Assembly (NCBI GenBank): GCA_003260075.1 | Contig: QLIY01000311.1 | Coordinates: 97,502-161,501 of the forward strand | Source of the DNA: Phallusia mammillata | Lineage: Eukaryota > Chordata > Ascidiacea > Phlebobranchia > Ascidiidae | Reading direction: 5' to 3' | Length of the DNA stretch: 64,000 nucleotides | Shown: one piece after another, positions 27,719-41,700 of the stretch | Position numbering within the stretch: position 1 is the stretch's first letter | How the letters are laid out: every line of letters begins with the position of its first letter | Notes under the pieces: model-generated | The model's input: only the letters and a program-made list of their open reading frames with translations | What the model was told of the DNA's origin: nothing | Databases searched by the model: none | Translations under genes and position numbers: made by a program

Positions 27719-30700
27719 ATGGCCGCCGCACTAGCCATCAATCCTTACCCGGCAATGCTTCCGCAGGTAGTGCAGCACCCTTCCGCAGTCGCAGCCGCTG
27801 CTGCAGCGCATTTCTCCGCCGTTTCCGCCGGTCCAAGTTCTCACATCAACCACAGCATGATGAGCAACTACGGCGGGATGCCGGCACCTGTTCCCCCGCC
27901 GAGTTCACAACCCGGCTCCGGGCTCTCATTCGGTTTCACCCAGGAGCAAGTGGCCTGTGTTTGCGAAGTGCTACAACAAGGAGGCAATATTGAGCGACTT
28001 GCAAGATTTTTATGGTCTCTTCCTGGATGCGAGCAGCTGCACAAGAACGAAAGCGTCCTAAAGGCAAAGGCAGTTGTCGCATTTCATCGCGGCAACTTTC
28101 GCGAACTTTACAAGATTATCGAAAACAATCAGTTTTCTGAACACAACCATCCGAAGCTGCAACAACTCTGGCTCAAATCGCATTACATCGAAGCCGAAAA
28201 ACTGAGGGGGCGACCACTTGGTGCTGTTGGAAAGTACCGAGTGCGGAGGAAGTTTCCTCTTCCGAGGTCAATCTGGGATGGAGAAGAAACAAGCTACTGT
28301 TTTAAGGTGCGTGGAAAGTATTGAATATGTTGTATCATTTAGTTTGTTTGAAGACATGCTCCCATGTACATTAGAGGTGTGACATGAAACCACAAGTTGC
28401 ATAAACTTTAAACAGTAAATGCGATTCACAATATTAGCATTCAATCTATTAAGAATATTTGTGCATACAAATACAACACATTTTAATGATGTTGCAAGTT
28501 ATTGGTGCCTGTTTTGGAGTTTACATTTACCCTTTACAATTAATTTTTGCAGGAGAAATCCAGGGCCACTTTACGCGACTGGTACACACACAACCCTTAC
28601 CCATCACCCCGTGAAAAACGTGAACTTGCTGAGGGCACAGGATTGACTGTAACCCAAGTCAGCAATTGGTTTAAGAACCGGAGGCAACGGGATCGAGCAG
28701 CCGAAGCTAAAGAAAGGTGGGTCTTCAACACTTTCAACATATTTTGTTATTAGTATTAAATCACATAGAATTGAAAAGAAACTAGTAACTAGCCTCTTAA
28801 CCGTCCTCACCACAACATTAGGCAATGGCCTACAATACTAGCAAACGCCAGTTCGTCGTGGCAAACTACAAAATCGACATGGAACACAAAAAGGGATCGA
28901 ATTCGATGCCTTATTGTAGCTTGGCCAGCAATAGAATTAAACTTTTAAGACAATTGTTGTCCAAACCACGACACAATGCGAACGGTAACTTGAGACTGAA
29001 TGAAAAAGCCGCACAAATTACTTGTCCGACATCGTTCAACACGGTTATGAGATTTCCAGGCGTCTCAATAAACTTTCTCTTGTGTTTGGCGGTTTAATTT
29101 CCAATGGGTAGTAATCTAATTTAAATTTGAAAACAGAGACAGCGGTACACAGGCTTAATAAGATCAAATTTGTGGCGCCTGTGTGTAAATTACAGGCCAA
29201 TACAAACGACATCATCCAAAAAATATTCATTTGGGAAATGTTTATTTCCAGGTTTAACAAAAAAATTATGAATATACAAAAACACTGTTTCTGTAATTTT
29301 GGTAGGGTGTATAAACTTGTTTTTTCTTCTGAATTGAACAGCACGAAAGCGTCAAATTAGGGGTGGAGCATAACACTTAACATCTTTGAGAATAATTTAC
29401 TTTTGTGACAAATGTTTCTAGCAAATCGAATAAAAAATATACAAAATTATTAATTGCTATTGACTTCAAGCTGTAATAATGTCATCAACAAAACACAGAG
29501 CATTCAGCATGTGCATTAATGCCGAACAACAACAAAAACGATTTGGGTTTTACAATTGCAAACATCGCATTATTTTACCGAAGTTGTAGGACGTTGGAGT
29601 CACAAGAGCGGCGACGCCATTTTGTTTTTTTAACTTCGTCTAGCCCGGTTGCCTTCGCGGTCAGCGCGGAATCCAGGCTTCATAGACCGTGACTCAGTCC
29701 CGCTCTAATGCTATAATGGGGACGTTATCCTAAAAACATCAACTTATCAATTGAATGTAATAATTATCCAGTCATGTGTTTAAGCGTAAAGAGAAGACGT
29801 GAAATTTTAATGGTTTTTGTTTACATTGCACTGGGTGGCATACATCGCATTTAAAGCAAACAAGTTAAATACAGACATGCAACAAAACACTTATTAGTGA
29901 CATTCCCCTATTTAAACCATACATTAGGGAAGTAAAAAAATAAGACAAAGTACAAACAAACTGTAAAATACTTTAAAAACTGTCAATGTTCACAAGAATG
30001 TCTCAGGCATTTCTACAGTCCGCTGTGTTTGTCAAATCATTTCGTTAACTCAAAATCGAAACACAAAACTGAGATGGGAACAACATACAGTCAAATGATT
30101 ATTTATTTTGAAATCTGTAAAATTTGTATTTCTGCTATACAAAACATGAGCAAACAAATATTATGTAAGCAAATCTAAACTGCACTTTTTTATTCATTGT
30201 TGGATGTAGGAACTTAAACCTTAAACAAATCATTCGAATATTTGTCTTACTCTGTGAAAAGAATTGCAAACTACATAATTTAACCCTGGCAATTTTTATT
30301 ACAGAGATGGTAGCGACATGTCTCAAACTGGAATGCCACTGCAAGCTTCGGGGATGGGCACACCACCCCAGCAGGGCCAAGGAGGCATTGATGGCATGGG
30401 GCACCCTGGTAGCATAGCTGGCGATGTACTGGAGCCAAAACCTTCACTTGACAACATGTCTCATGTTGCTCACCAGCAGCAAGTCATGCACCAGCAACAC
30501 CAACATGAGCAGATGCTGCATCACCAACCCCAGCACTCACATACGCCGCCGCATCACGCCATGAACCCTCATCACGTACCCCCGCCTCCTCCAATCATGC
30601 CGCCTCACAGCATGATTATGAGCACTCTTCACGATCCTCACTCACTCTCGCAACATCACGCGGGTTCCGGAGGTGTCCCGGGCCATTACACCGTGGCCAG

Positions 30701-30878
30701 TGGTGAGCACGCAAACGGCCACATGACCCCGCTGCAACATCCTGACATGTACCAGCCACATCTGCCGCAAATCCCGCATCACATGACCGCTGTTTCAGCA
30801 CATGTACCTGTGAGCAGCATGCACGAGTCTTTAATACATGGTATGGCACCAAGCAACGCAGTGGAAATGGGAACGTAG
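27719..30878 (+). CDS. Six1/2: Six1/2-class homeobox transcription factor, 3 exons
   Basis: Exons 27719-28306, 28553-28716 and 30305-30878 join in phase to give 441 residues. The SIX domain starts at [19 protein letters not shown] (about residue 71) and is nearly identical to vertebrate SIX1/SIX2 through [18 protein letters not shown]. The homeodomain (about residues 186-245) includes [11 protein letters not shown], then [17 protein letters not shown]; the ETSYCFK segment is typical of the Six1/2 subfamily. The first intron splits the homeodomain right after CFK; the second (1.6 kb) follows AEAKER. ATG at 27719 is the first Met in frame. It gives a 70-residue Ala/Pro-rich N-terminal extension that human SIX1 lacks. 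The C-terminal 190 residues are rich in His, Gln, Pro and Met and do not resemble the vertebrate tail. Family role: nuclear factor working with Eya in placode, muscle and sensory development. It is flanked by deserts of about 17 and 20 kb. Confidence 0.95.
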
Positions 30879-31695
30879 CTTGCTACACAGAACAAAAACG
30901 CGAACAAAAACCGACAATCATTGTTGTCATATTCCATATGCCGAGCAGTTAGACCAAACTAAGTGTTATATTTTCAAGAACATGCTCCCAGTTTGCCACC
31001 CGGGTAAAACGCAGTAGCCCACAAAACTGTAAGCGAAGCCCCCATTGAAGCCATTTATGTTTTTGCTGAAGCTGTAGGTGTGTTTTCACTGTATGTGTCA
31101 TATATAATTCATCACAATGGCCTATATGACCATGACGCCGGCTGCGACTAATTTTGTATGCTTTTACTGTGCGTTCCGCGAATGACGCCATTGTTCTTTG
31201 AGTCCGGTCACCAATTATACGAAATCAACGCTTTGTACCGAGCGATTATTGGCTCGGAAATGTAATGCAATCTGGGCATCAGCTGCTCAACCCTCAACAA
31301 TGAAAGCTACTGGGTAGTCAGTTGGGTAATTGCAAACGTTCCATATTTGTGCACAGAGTTTTACAAATATATTTTTTGACTTCTGCTGTAACTTTGTGTC
31401 TGCGCTTCTGTATGTGTGTCATGTGACCATCATTCCGCCTAAAGTTTTGCAATGCATTTGGCAAACCACACAGAGTTGGTAGTTTTTCACGGATGAAACA
31501 CATTCCTCCCGAGTAATTCCATGACGTACTTTATAAGTAATATTTCATTTTTAAGAAAGGCCAATTTTATGTATTGCATGCCGACCAACATTTTGATTTT
31601 ATTTCAACACTTCTTGTTGTTAATTTCTCATTCCTTTTTGTGACGGCTAAATGTTAAGCGTTGATCGTCGTAGCGTACATGCAGCACTGTTTAAA

Positions 31696-31701
31696 AATAA
31701 A
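31696..31701 (+). promoter_or_regulatory. Candidate polyA signal of Six1/2
   Basis: The first AATAAA I see after the Six1/2 stop at 30878; it would give a 3' UTR of about 830 bases. Variant signals could be used earlier. Confidence 0.35.
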
Positions 31702-34700
31702 AAAATGGTTGAACAAATTTTTGACTTTGGTGAATTAAGTTGGAAACATTTCAGCAGCAGCATTTTCACACAAAGAAATATATTTCTTATATATATGATA
31801 TAGCATCGGAAAATTAGCAACAAATAATAAAAAGCAGTGCGAATTCAAAGAGCAAGTCAAACATAGTAGTTATTGAATAAGGTTTAACAAAATTAGTTTG
31901 CAAGCTACATACTGAACCTTAGTAACATAAAAGCATGATAAAAACACAAAAGTATTTTAAGTGACAAGAGTGCGCTGAGGTCGCGATAAAATTTTGTGAA
32001 ACTATATCCAATGTGGAACAAGGCATACTTTTGTAGTTTTAAAGTTTTACTCTGCGATAAAGACGTATGGGGTGCAATGCCTAACCACAAAAGAATTCGA
32101 AAGAATACTGGCATAACTTTGTGCCGAAGATTAAACTGTTGGGTGTATCTGTAAAAAGATTTACCAGGGTTCTGATTGTAACAGTTGTTCAAGAAAACTC
32201 AAAAGAATTTTCTTGCAGGCAATACGTTAAATCTTTTAGTACGCAACTGTAAGAAATCAAAAATTATCAAACAAAATAGCCACTGTAAGGGTACGTGGGA
32301 AAGCTAGGGTCCATCTCTTCACCAACTATTGACCGATCGCACCATTGATCAGCCGCATAGACAAGCGTGCATCGAGCGTTTGATGCGCAATCGATCATGC
32401 GATCTGCGCACCTTGTGCATGTTTGCTTGGATTCGCTCTGTTTTGAGCTCCACCGGACTGCGGAGGACAAACACTGTCTTTCCGAGCGTCGAGTTGGTGA
32501 AACCCTGCACAAGGCAAATAGCCTCAACACAAAACACTCTGAAAACAGTTTTAAGGCGAAGCGGATGCGTGTTCCGGAGGTGGGTTCTTTTATCTCTGTT
32601 TTCTTATATTGGGGCCAAATTGGCCGATTGATATCTTTGTTTAGGAGTTGGAAACTTCACATTGCAGTTTGTAGAATTAAAAATAGACAGGTTAAGAACA
32701 TACACAATGATATTTGTTGGTGCAAATGGAAGCTTCATTTTGTATAAATCTGAACTAAATATTACGAGCAGGAAAATAATAAAAAGAATCACATACAAAA
32801 CAAATTGAAAAACAATTTCTCAGTGTATCGGGCCTGAAAATCCACAATGCAGCCCAAGAGGAGGGAAGGGCATGACGTTACGGAGTATACTTCTATACAT
32901 AAGGACTTGTAAGCTGGCTATACATACGCTTATACCAGAGATCCTTTTTTTGCTTTTATTATACGAATCAAATACATCATTCTGACCGCAACATGATACA
33001 TAAATATCAATTTCCTAGGGGTGAGTTTTCTGCCTATCTACTGTCTTTATCGGTTTTCACCTAACATTGACACGGACACGGGAGAATGCCAGACGTAACC
33101 TTTCAATCTTACAACGATTTTCACCCGACTCAGCGGCGTCGCGTTTGCGATTTAAGAAGTAAAATATATTTTTGAAAATGAAAAATTAATCGGCGCACGT
33201 GTCTATGTAGCTAGTTATATCGGAATCGGCTGCACATGCAAATGCAGGTCCATGTGTAAACAGAAGCCGCCCCGAACAGTTCGATTTATAATTCATCGTT
33301 TGGGCAACAACCAATCAGACCCTTGATATTCTAAGCTTGTAATATGGAACCGCAGAGCTATCGTGTTTAGGGGAGAATATCAAACAAAATACGGAACGCC
33401 GTGTGAGACCTGGAATAGTATGACAAGCTGGGCGTTCGTCAGATATTGATGATGTGCGAAAACCAAGACGTGACCCGAAAGACGACCAAACTTGAGAAAA
33501 ATAGAAATTTCAAAATAACGAAAAAATGCCAGTGTCCTCCAATGAAGCTCAGGTCGTTGTGCGCCTTTACGTCGTTATAAGATTAACACCGTTTCGATTG
33601 AACCTTCTCAGCGGGTAAAGGTATGACAAAGGGCTCGACGTGTGCCTCGTATTACCCGCCACCGTCAAGCTGATAATATGGCGCTTACTCTGCTGGGGAC
33701 ATTACTTTCTATTAACGCAGCAATTTTCAAATCGATGCACAAATCACTAATAAAAGTACTTTGATTCGTCAGACGAAACTTAGATAAAACGAATAAAAAT
33801 ATTCTGCTGAAAATCTACCCAATTAATAAAGTGTAAAAACGTGTTGGGAAAAATACAGACAGCAGGTTACATAAAGTGATCGGATTTTTTCAATAGAAAA
33901 GAGGCTGAAACATATAAAATTACATCAAACAGCCCAAAACCGCCTAAAAGCAAGTTTCTCACGATTGCTTACGAACTTCCGCAAGGAAAACCTTTAGAAG
34001 TGCATTTGTCAGCACTCCAAAAGCGAGAACCCAGAAATATCAAGGGTGTGAATGGCACAGAGTTTCGCTGGACACACGACCAGGATGGACAGAAGCCGAC
34101 AAAAAACGTCACTTCTGATGACCGCCGTAAACAAACAAATAGACACCAAAGCGTCGCGGCGGATTCAACCTTTGAAGCGACTGATCGATGGCTTCTCGTA
34201 ATTTTCCCCCTTTTCGAGTTGTCACGTCAAGGCCAGACCGAATCAAAAAGTCAAGCAATCGTCTGCGTTCCTGCGACCAATCCACTTTTTCGTTGTGGCA
34301 GTAGTCACGTGCGAAAGTGACGTTTGACAAATGGATTTGGTCGCTTGTGGTCGGTTGCAATAAAAGTTTGTCGCCTTGGAATTGTTTGCCGAATTTTTAA
34401 ATGTGTATGCGGGTTGCCATATCGTTCTTATTTTTAGGATTTATCTTTATTTAATGAATAACATCTTAGAAGACGTTACTTTTCTAATTTTCTTAGATCT
34501 TTTTTGTTCCATTTAAATGCATTTATTCTACCTTACAGTAGATTAAATTACACACTCTTATTCTAAAATACACACTCTTATTCTGAAAAATGTCTGTCAT
34601 TTTCTTGATAGAATTTATCTGACTTGTTTTGCATAAGTTTAAATAATTTCCCCGTCCTTTTTGGTTTCGTAAATGTTTTGTTTTAATACAAACTTTTGCG

Positions 34701-35767
34701 AAAACAACAAACTATTTGTAAATGTCAATTTGAGAATAACTTTTACTGCATGGAATCTATTAAAATGAATATGCTACAAAGAGTGCATATGAAAAACTAT
34801 AGGGGGGGGCTCTGGATACATTGCAGAATCCTAATCATTCACTGCTGCCCACAGTTCTGATATCTGACCCAGATATGTCGCGAAAACAAAACGTCAAAAC
34901 ACAGCTGATTGACATGAAAACGTCATAAGGCCATGACTCACAAAATTCAGGGACGGACCGAACGACATTCCTAATGTCAAAAGTCTTTACGAAGCAAAAA
35001 ATGAGACCATATAGCGATATGACATAGGTGAGGCCTACACTACATGTCTGTGTTTGTGTGCGAGACGACGTTCTTACCGGCGTCGGGAGCAATTACCAAG
35101 CAAAAGGATGGCGCTTGAAGAGATTGTTGATCACGATAAACCATATAGGTGGACAAGTTGAAGGGATGAATAATGCGGACTTAACGAGTGCCACGTGCGA
35201 GGCATGCTGCGAATTAAAAGCCGATTTCACGGGCAAACCGAGTCTGCCTGAATAAAGTAGCTGTGGAATAGTTTATGTCCCCGTTGAATTGCTTGACCGC
35301 CAATAGTAAAGCCATATTTGGAAAAATACATAAACTATCTACATCGACAACGAATAGTGGAGAAAAAATGGTCAGTAGGACAAAATAGACAGGGTGCACG
35401 AAAAATTTAAAGGCCTGTACGATTATAGACACAAACTTGTTTAGAAGTTTTCCCAATCTCAACCCAATTTTGTTTCTTTCAAAACAAATTTTCCTGGTCA
35501 TGATATTATATTTTCAGTCCTAAAAAACTATACCCGTGCGGTCGAAGTGTCGAAACATGTGAAAAAAATGACACATATTCGATGAAAATAGAACCAAAGT
35601 AGCCACCAGTGACCACTGTATATCGGCGGCGTCTAGTGACTTTGATGTCGCCTGTAACGGAAATTAGGTAAATCGGAGGCAATTTTAACAAATCTCAACC
35701 AATTTGTCGCCTACGCTGACCGCGATCGGTCGAACTCAAACCAAATAACGATTGACACATTTCCGAT

Positions 35768-35796
35768 CTGTGACATCACATGCGGTGACGTCACAG
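35768..35796. promoter_or_regulatory. CRE-containing inverted repeat
   Basis: Arms CTGTGACATCAC and GTGACGTCACAG face each other across five bases with one mismatch. The right arm holds a perfect TGACGTCA (CREB/ATF) site and the left a one-base variant. Function is inferred from the motif only. Confidence 0.35.
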
Positions 35797-38700
35797 GTTG
35801 GAATGAATAAAAAAAAGAAAATTTTCTATAATTTAGACTTTAGAGCGTAATTTATTGGTTAAATGTGGTAAGTTTGTTTTAAACAATAACTTGACATAAG
35901 TAAAAACTAAATATAATGTGTTTTTTTAAACAACGATTTTCTGTGAAAGAAAGTAAAGCCAATTGTTTTGCAATCAGCTTACAGACATGTTTGACTTTGT
36001 GGCTCGAAATTCGCTTTCTGCAATGTACATTTATGAAACACGACATTTATTTTCCTAAAATGCTTGTGTGGAGATTCAGTTGCGATTGCAGATCAGTTTA
36101 AGATACAATTATGTTTCCAATAAATATGTTTTTAGGCCACCTTAGCCATGTGTGTGACGCTATAGGAGACAATGCCTTTACAAACCCAGGACTTTTGCAT
36201 TCTTGAAAATCTCAATGATTCTGCCAGTGACGAATCTGGGGTGTCATGTTGAAATTCCCCACATCGGGGTCGCGTGATATTACCCCGAACATATTTACCA
36301 ATTCGTCGCTTGTCAAAAAGAAATTCGCAAAAACCGATGACATCAGAGAACAAAACGCTGGGGAGAATGCTACATTTCGCTTAATTCGGAGCGTGACGTG
36401 TCGTAGGTGTATTGTTGAACAGCGAGAGGTGACAATAGATGGAAGTACTTGTATCCTGTCTCATGTGATTTCGTTGCGGAACTATTCGGAAACAGGGGCT
36501 TGCCACAACACGTGCAAGTTGATACAATGTGTGTAAGGTGTCACATTTGGCAACAGAAAGAGGTCAGTGACAATAAAACAGTAAAATCACAAAGAAAACT
36601 GTTCAGCACTAACGCAAAACATTTTATATTTGCAAGATTTCCTCACAGGATATTTGAAACAGACTGTATAGAACGTCCAAACAAACGTTTGTTTTTGTAA
36701 CTTAATAGTTCTATGCAAAGAAATTAAATAAACTGCCCTTCTCTATTTGTCATCTGACTTCTTCTCTATTAGTACTGACATATGTCATAATCATTACTTT
36801 CATTAAAACTGGTATATATCTGCCTTTAAGAATGTCGATCAATGCCAAACATAAGAATTCGAACACAATTTTAGGAATTTTAGGTCACAACCGGATAGGA
36901 AATACTTGTTCAAATTTACGGATATAACTATTTATTTTTTCACCAGAGTTTGTTACAATAGGCCTCAGTTTATGCTACTACGATACAAGCTTTTACTGTG
37001 CTTTGCAGGCCACCGAGGAAAGGAATGACGTAAGAGGTTTGTCACAAAGACACGATTGTTATTCACTTTCATTTGGGGTTTCGCTGCACGTTGGCTGGCC
37101 AACGCCCAGGCTCGGTTTTCAAGCAACTGTAGATGAATTTTAATTACAGGCCGGGGGCGTGTTCGACCCGAAAACAATATCTGAAACCCCTTATGACGTC
37201 AAGCACGAGAATTGCAAAGCCTCGATTACAGGAGAGCACGCCTCTTGCGGACATTGTCAGAATATTTCACGTTCACATGAAACCAATCAGATCACATGTA
37301 GCCGGTTTCGGACACTCTACTCCCCACTGTGATCAATGAACGATCAGATCCCTGTTGTCGCTTACAACGTTTGATGTGACACAAGACTTTCTTGTCTTCG
37401 ATGCAATGGAGACGTCATGGGAGAAGAAATGTGAAGTGGTGTGAGGGTCGCCCCGGCAGAGTTGGTTTAGTTTTTGTTCACACGTTGCTACCGGTCGGTG
37501 ACAAAACGCGGATGTTCACATGAGCCTGACAATGTTACCATGTTTACGTTTGAACTGCAAGGAAACAGACGATACGTATAGTTGAATGTGCAACAAGTAA
37601 CGTCACTTTTTTGCGTAAGTCCGATTCTGTTTTCGTAGAACGTTGTATTGCATATCTTTCTGTATAATTTCTCTGTATTGGTTGGTAAGTTTTAGTGCTC
37701 GTGATAAACCATGTAAATATGCCTACAGTCAAAATGAGTAGCTGAAATTCGAAATTTCTACATTTCGTTCGCAATAGATTTGCAATGTCATTTTAAATAA
37801 ACCTTAAGCTGCAGCAACGCACTTTAGTCTGATTTTCAAATATCCTGCAAACAAAATGGCGATACTGATTGCGTCATTAGTAACACTCGCGCACCGTATA
37901 AGTTTGTTGATACCTCAAGTGACAAATAGCATTCACGTCACGCCAACGTCAATCTTTCTCGTCAAAAACCACAAAAACGTCGCCAGATCGAAAACAAGTT
38001 GACGAGGAGATGACTCTCGGACGCTGGGATGCGACGTGACAGGCAGACGGGGACACACGGTCTTATCGTCGCAATCGGCAATTTCTAACAGCAGATGATC
38101 CTAGTCTCAATACTGGCCACAATCCAGAATTCCAAGTCTGCTACGGGACATCGGTCGAACTTAGGTAATTCGGGGCTTGCTCGGCAAACGGATCACGAAT
38201 CGCAAAGAGCAAGCTGATAAGCGACGACTGCCCTTAGGGCGATTGAATGTTGACTGCTAGCTTAAAATTGCTTGTAATGGCAAATGATTGGAGCGACAAA
38301 TAAAGTTTACCGGTCGTAAAGGAACACACACACGCCAATAAACGGAATTGGTTAACATCGATCGCTACGAGATTTAGTGAACTTTAATAAGGGATTGGAG
38401 TAGAAATCGCATTGAAACGTTAAAGTTAACATCGTCATTAGGGCACAGAGATACACACTGGCTGGCGCGTAAAAGCGAAATCGATCAAATCTCCCTGCTG
38501 TTGATCACAATCTTGTGCTTCGCATGTTGGGGCCACCTTATCGTATCATCCATCAACGGTAATTCGCTGCAGCGGTGCACAGGCAAGCGGGGCAGCGCCA
38601 TCGGATATATGCTCTTGTAATTCACAGGCTGCGACACGAAATTACATGTGAACGCAAAGGTATCAACTCGCTATCTAAGATCGAGCACGGGTGCGGCAAA

Positions 38701-41700
38701 AATTAAAATTCGAATGTGGTATTTTTCCACAGGCCTCAAGCGACCCAGCATAAAGGTTTGCGGTGCTACAAAAATACAGTTCCTTTCTACGATTTTGCAT
38801 TTAACCATACGGTGATATAAAAATCGGAACGTCGCAAGGCACGATTATGATTTCATGAGTGATTCGCGGTTTATAATTCGCTCGCAGAGTATGCCGGCGG
38901 CCGCCGCGCTATAGAAAAGCAAGTAATGGCCATCTCCACTGTCATTATGTTGTCGAATTATTTTGTAACGGCCGGAAAATGGCGAAGATAATTTTCGTCC
39001 ACCGTCATGTAGAATTTGCGTCGGTTTATTGCCGTATTAAGCTGTCCGTCATTTGGAAAAGAAATCTTTTTTGAACGTTTAAAATTGTAACAATATAATG
39101 TTTTTGTTAAACAACATTCAGAAAAAAAAAACAATTACGACAAAATACTGCTTCAAAATATTAATTTCTGCAGAGTAAAATATTTATTTGCCAATAACTA
39201 TTTATTAAAACAGGCCAACGAATAGAAAAATGTAATCTTCGCTTTGGAAACTAACGTAGTTGCACCAGTGCTAGATAAAAGCATGCTGCTAAAACTGCAA
39301 GTCGCTACTTTGTTTACGTCACGTCAATTACGTGACTAACGAAAACAAACCGATTGTCGCTAATTAGCACCTGGCCATGCGGCGCTTTTGTGATTCATGA
39401 TTGACTTGTTATGACGAAACAATGGAGAACAAAGCAGCACGCGCTCACGGCGATCATCAAGGAACTAAGGACCGATGCACATTAGTTTGTTTTGGTTGCT
39501 GGTCAAAATATCGTCTCAACGCTTTGATCCATTGCTTCCTATGCATGTGTACAAATGTTGACGACTCCGGCGGAAATACTCCATCTCATGGCAATTTGCG
39601 GATAATGCAAGAGTTTCTTTGCGAATGGCATTTACCAATGCATGGTTTCGGAACAAAGGTACTAATTTTTGTCAATTCTGTGTTTAATTCAAATTAATAT
39701 AAATAAGGTTGCTTTTAATTTTGCAAATAAATTTTGTGTTTTAGGTTATGAGCAGAAACATTACCAGTGCAAACATAAAACATCTTTAATACTTTGATCA
39801 TACTGTATAAATTATAAATAAACCTCTTTTGAAAATTTAGGAAAAAAATTAACCCATTTAAAATGTAACATTATGTAACAAAAATCACAATCCATCAACA
39901 TTTTCGCGAGATAATGTCGACAAAGCTGTGCCAACTGAGACTGAGGGTGTTCGCGGCGTCTTGACCCCTATTTCCGATGGTCAGTTTGGCACAAAACAGT
40001 TTGAAACAATTTACACGGATTCTTGAGCACCCCACGTCAAGACTTGCTTGAAATGAAGACATGGACTCGAACAAATCCGCTAAAGTTAAACTTATGGCGC
40101 CTGTGGTTAAAAAATCAAATTTTTCTTCATTAGTCGGACAGGTTGAACCGCAGGATAGGATTAAAGTGTTGCGCATTTTGGTGGAGGGCCGAGGTGCAGA
40201 TAAGCAGGGACGAATCTTAATTAGCCGTGCCGGGAGCGTGAGAAAGCATGCGTAGACCGGCAGCGGAAGCGAATCATCTTCGATTCTTCAACGACTTGAA
40301 CGGAATTCTTCGACCATAAACCGCTGTCTGACACGGGAAATGAAAATAACTGACATTTTGGCTAGAATCGCACGACTGGACTCGTTTGAAATAAGAAACG
40401 TGGTTATTCGTTTCTAAAATAAGTTTCTGTTTCCAAAGCAGACTTGTAAACTAGACTCTGGAAATTTACGAAATATTTTTACAACAGATATGATTGAAGG
40501 CTTAAATGTTTCGTAAGTGTGTGGATTTACGACTCAAATCTATTAGCACCCATTATAAAGTTTCTCTACAGTCACAAGATGAACTGCGCCATTTTATTTT
40601 GAAATCACTGGTTGCTTTCAGTATATATTTTGCTTCCTTTCATTTGGGAAATTTAACAACGTTTCCATTGAAAGTTTGCAAAACAGGCGTTGGCGCTTGG
40701 TCGGGGAAATACGATATTAAAACTAAATCGCTTTAATTGCCACAAATGAACTGCCAAGTGGTAAAATTTTAGTTGCACTTGTTTACAAAACAAATACCAC
40801 ACAAGACATACAGTACGACCACGGCAGCATCACCGGAAAAGGTAAGTTCAAAGGCGGTATAGTTGGCAAGTTAAACAGTCAACGGTTTAACTCTGTGTTT
40901 ACGCTGACATTGTCGTTCGCACGCATGAATTACAGTCTCCTTGCACAGGAAGAAACTAAAAACTGCCGCGCCCTTACAATGATCCATACCCGGCACGGTT
41001 GGCTCTAGAAAGCCGGCCCCGCAGACAAGCTCCATGCTCCCATGCACCGATTTCACTGACCCGAGAACGACACGTCAGCCCGCGGAGCCAGGGAATGACG
41101 CAATCGGGTGCCTGACTCGACTTTGCTTGTCACATTTTGACAGTACAAAGCAAGTGCGTTGAGAACTTGCACGAGTTCAGTAATTAAACACGTCGATGGG
41201 AAAGACAAGGAGCAAATGTGGAATTTGAATCTTTGGTATTTTTAACCGATCACTGATAATAATTAACCTAGATGTACCGAATGGACTGGCACGAAATCGC
41301 TAAAATTTAACCCACATTTTTTTGCAAGTAAAAAGTAACAATGGTTCAATAAGTAAACCACTAATTATTTCGATGTTAAAGACAAGTAAAATTGCTTGGA
41401 AAGTGGAGTTTAGATTATGACCGAATCATACATTGGAATTCTTTTTGCAAATTACAATAAAAGTCTTGTTGGGTGGAAACATAATTATCAAATTGATTTG
41501 AATAAGAAGTTTTTTGGTCTATACTTGAGTATAGCAAAACATAAAATCATAACAACATTAACATTCCAGGATATTCAATTTCGTTCTTTTGGTTCACCGG
41601 TATGAGGATAACGAAATGTAACCGTGAAATAACGTGTTGGCACAGACGAAATGACCCAAACCGAACCTCAAATCTGAAACCAACCAACCTTTTCGAGAAG

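Noticed and set aside
28825-29097. 90-residue ORF in Six1/2 intron 2
   Set aside because: It lies wholly inside the intron, has no domain, and the exon 2 to exon 3 phase fits without it.
32267-32747. Overlapping ORFs on both strands with GC-rich sequence
   Set aside because: The frames overlap in several registers, lack domains and have no splice signals that extend them; composition alone explains them.
34801-34810. G-rich run as a further poly-C/G joint
   Set aside because: It is shorter than ten, on the other strand, and its flanks are not duplicated.
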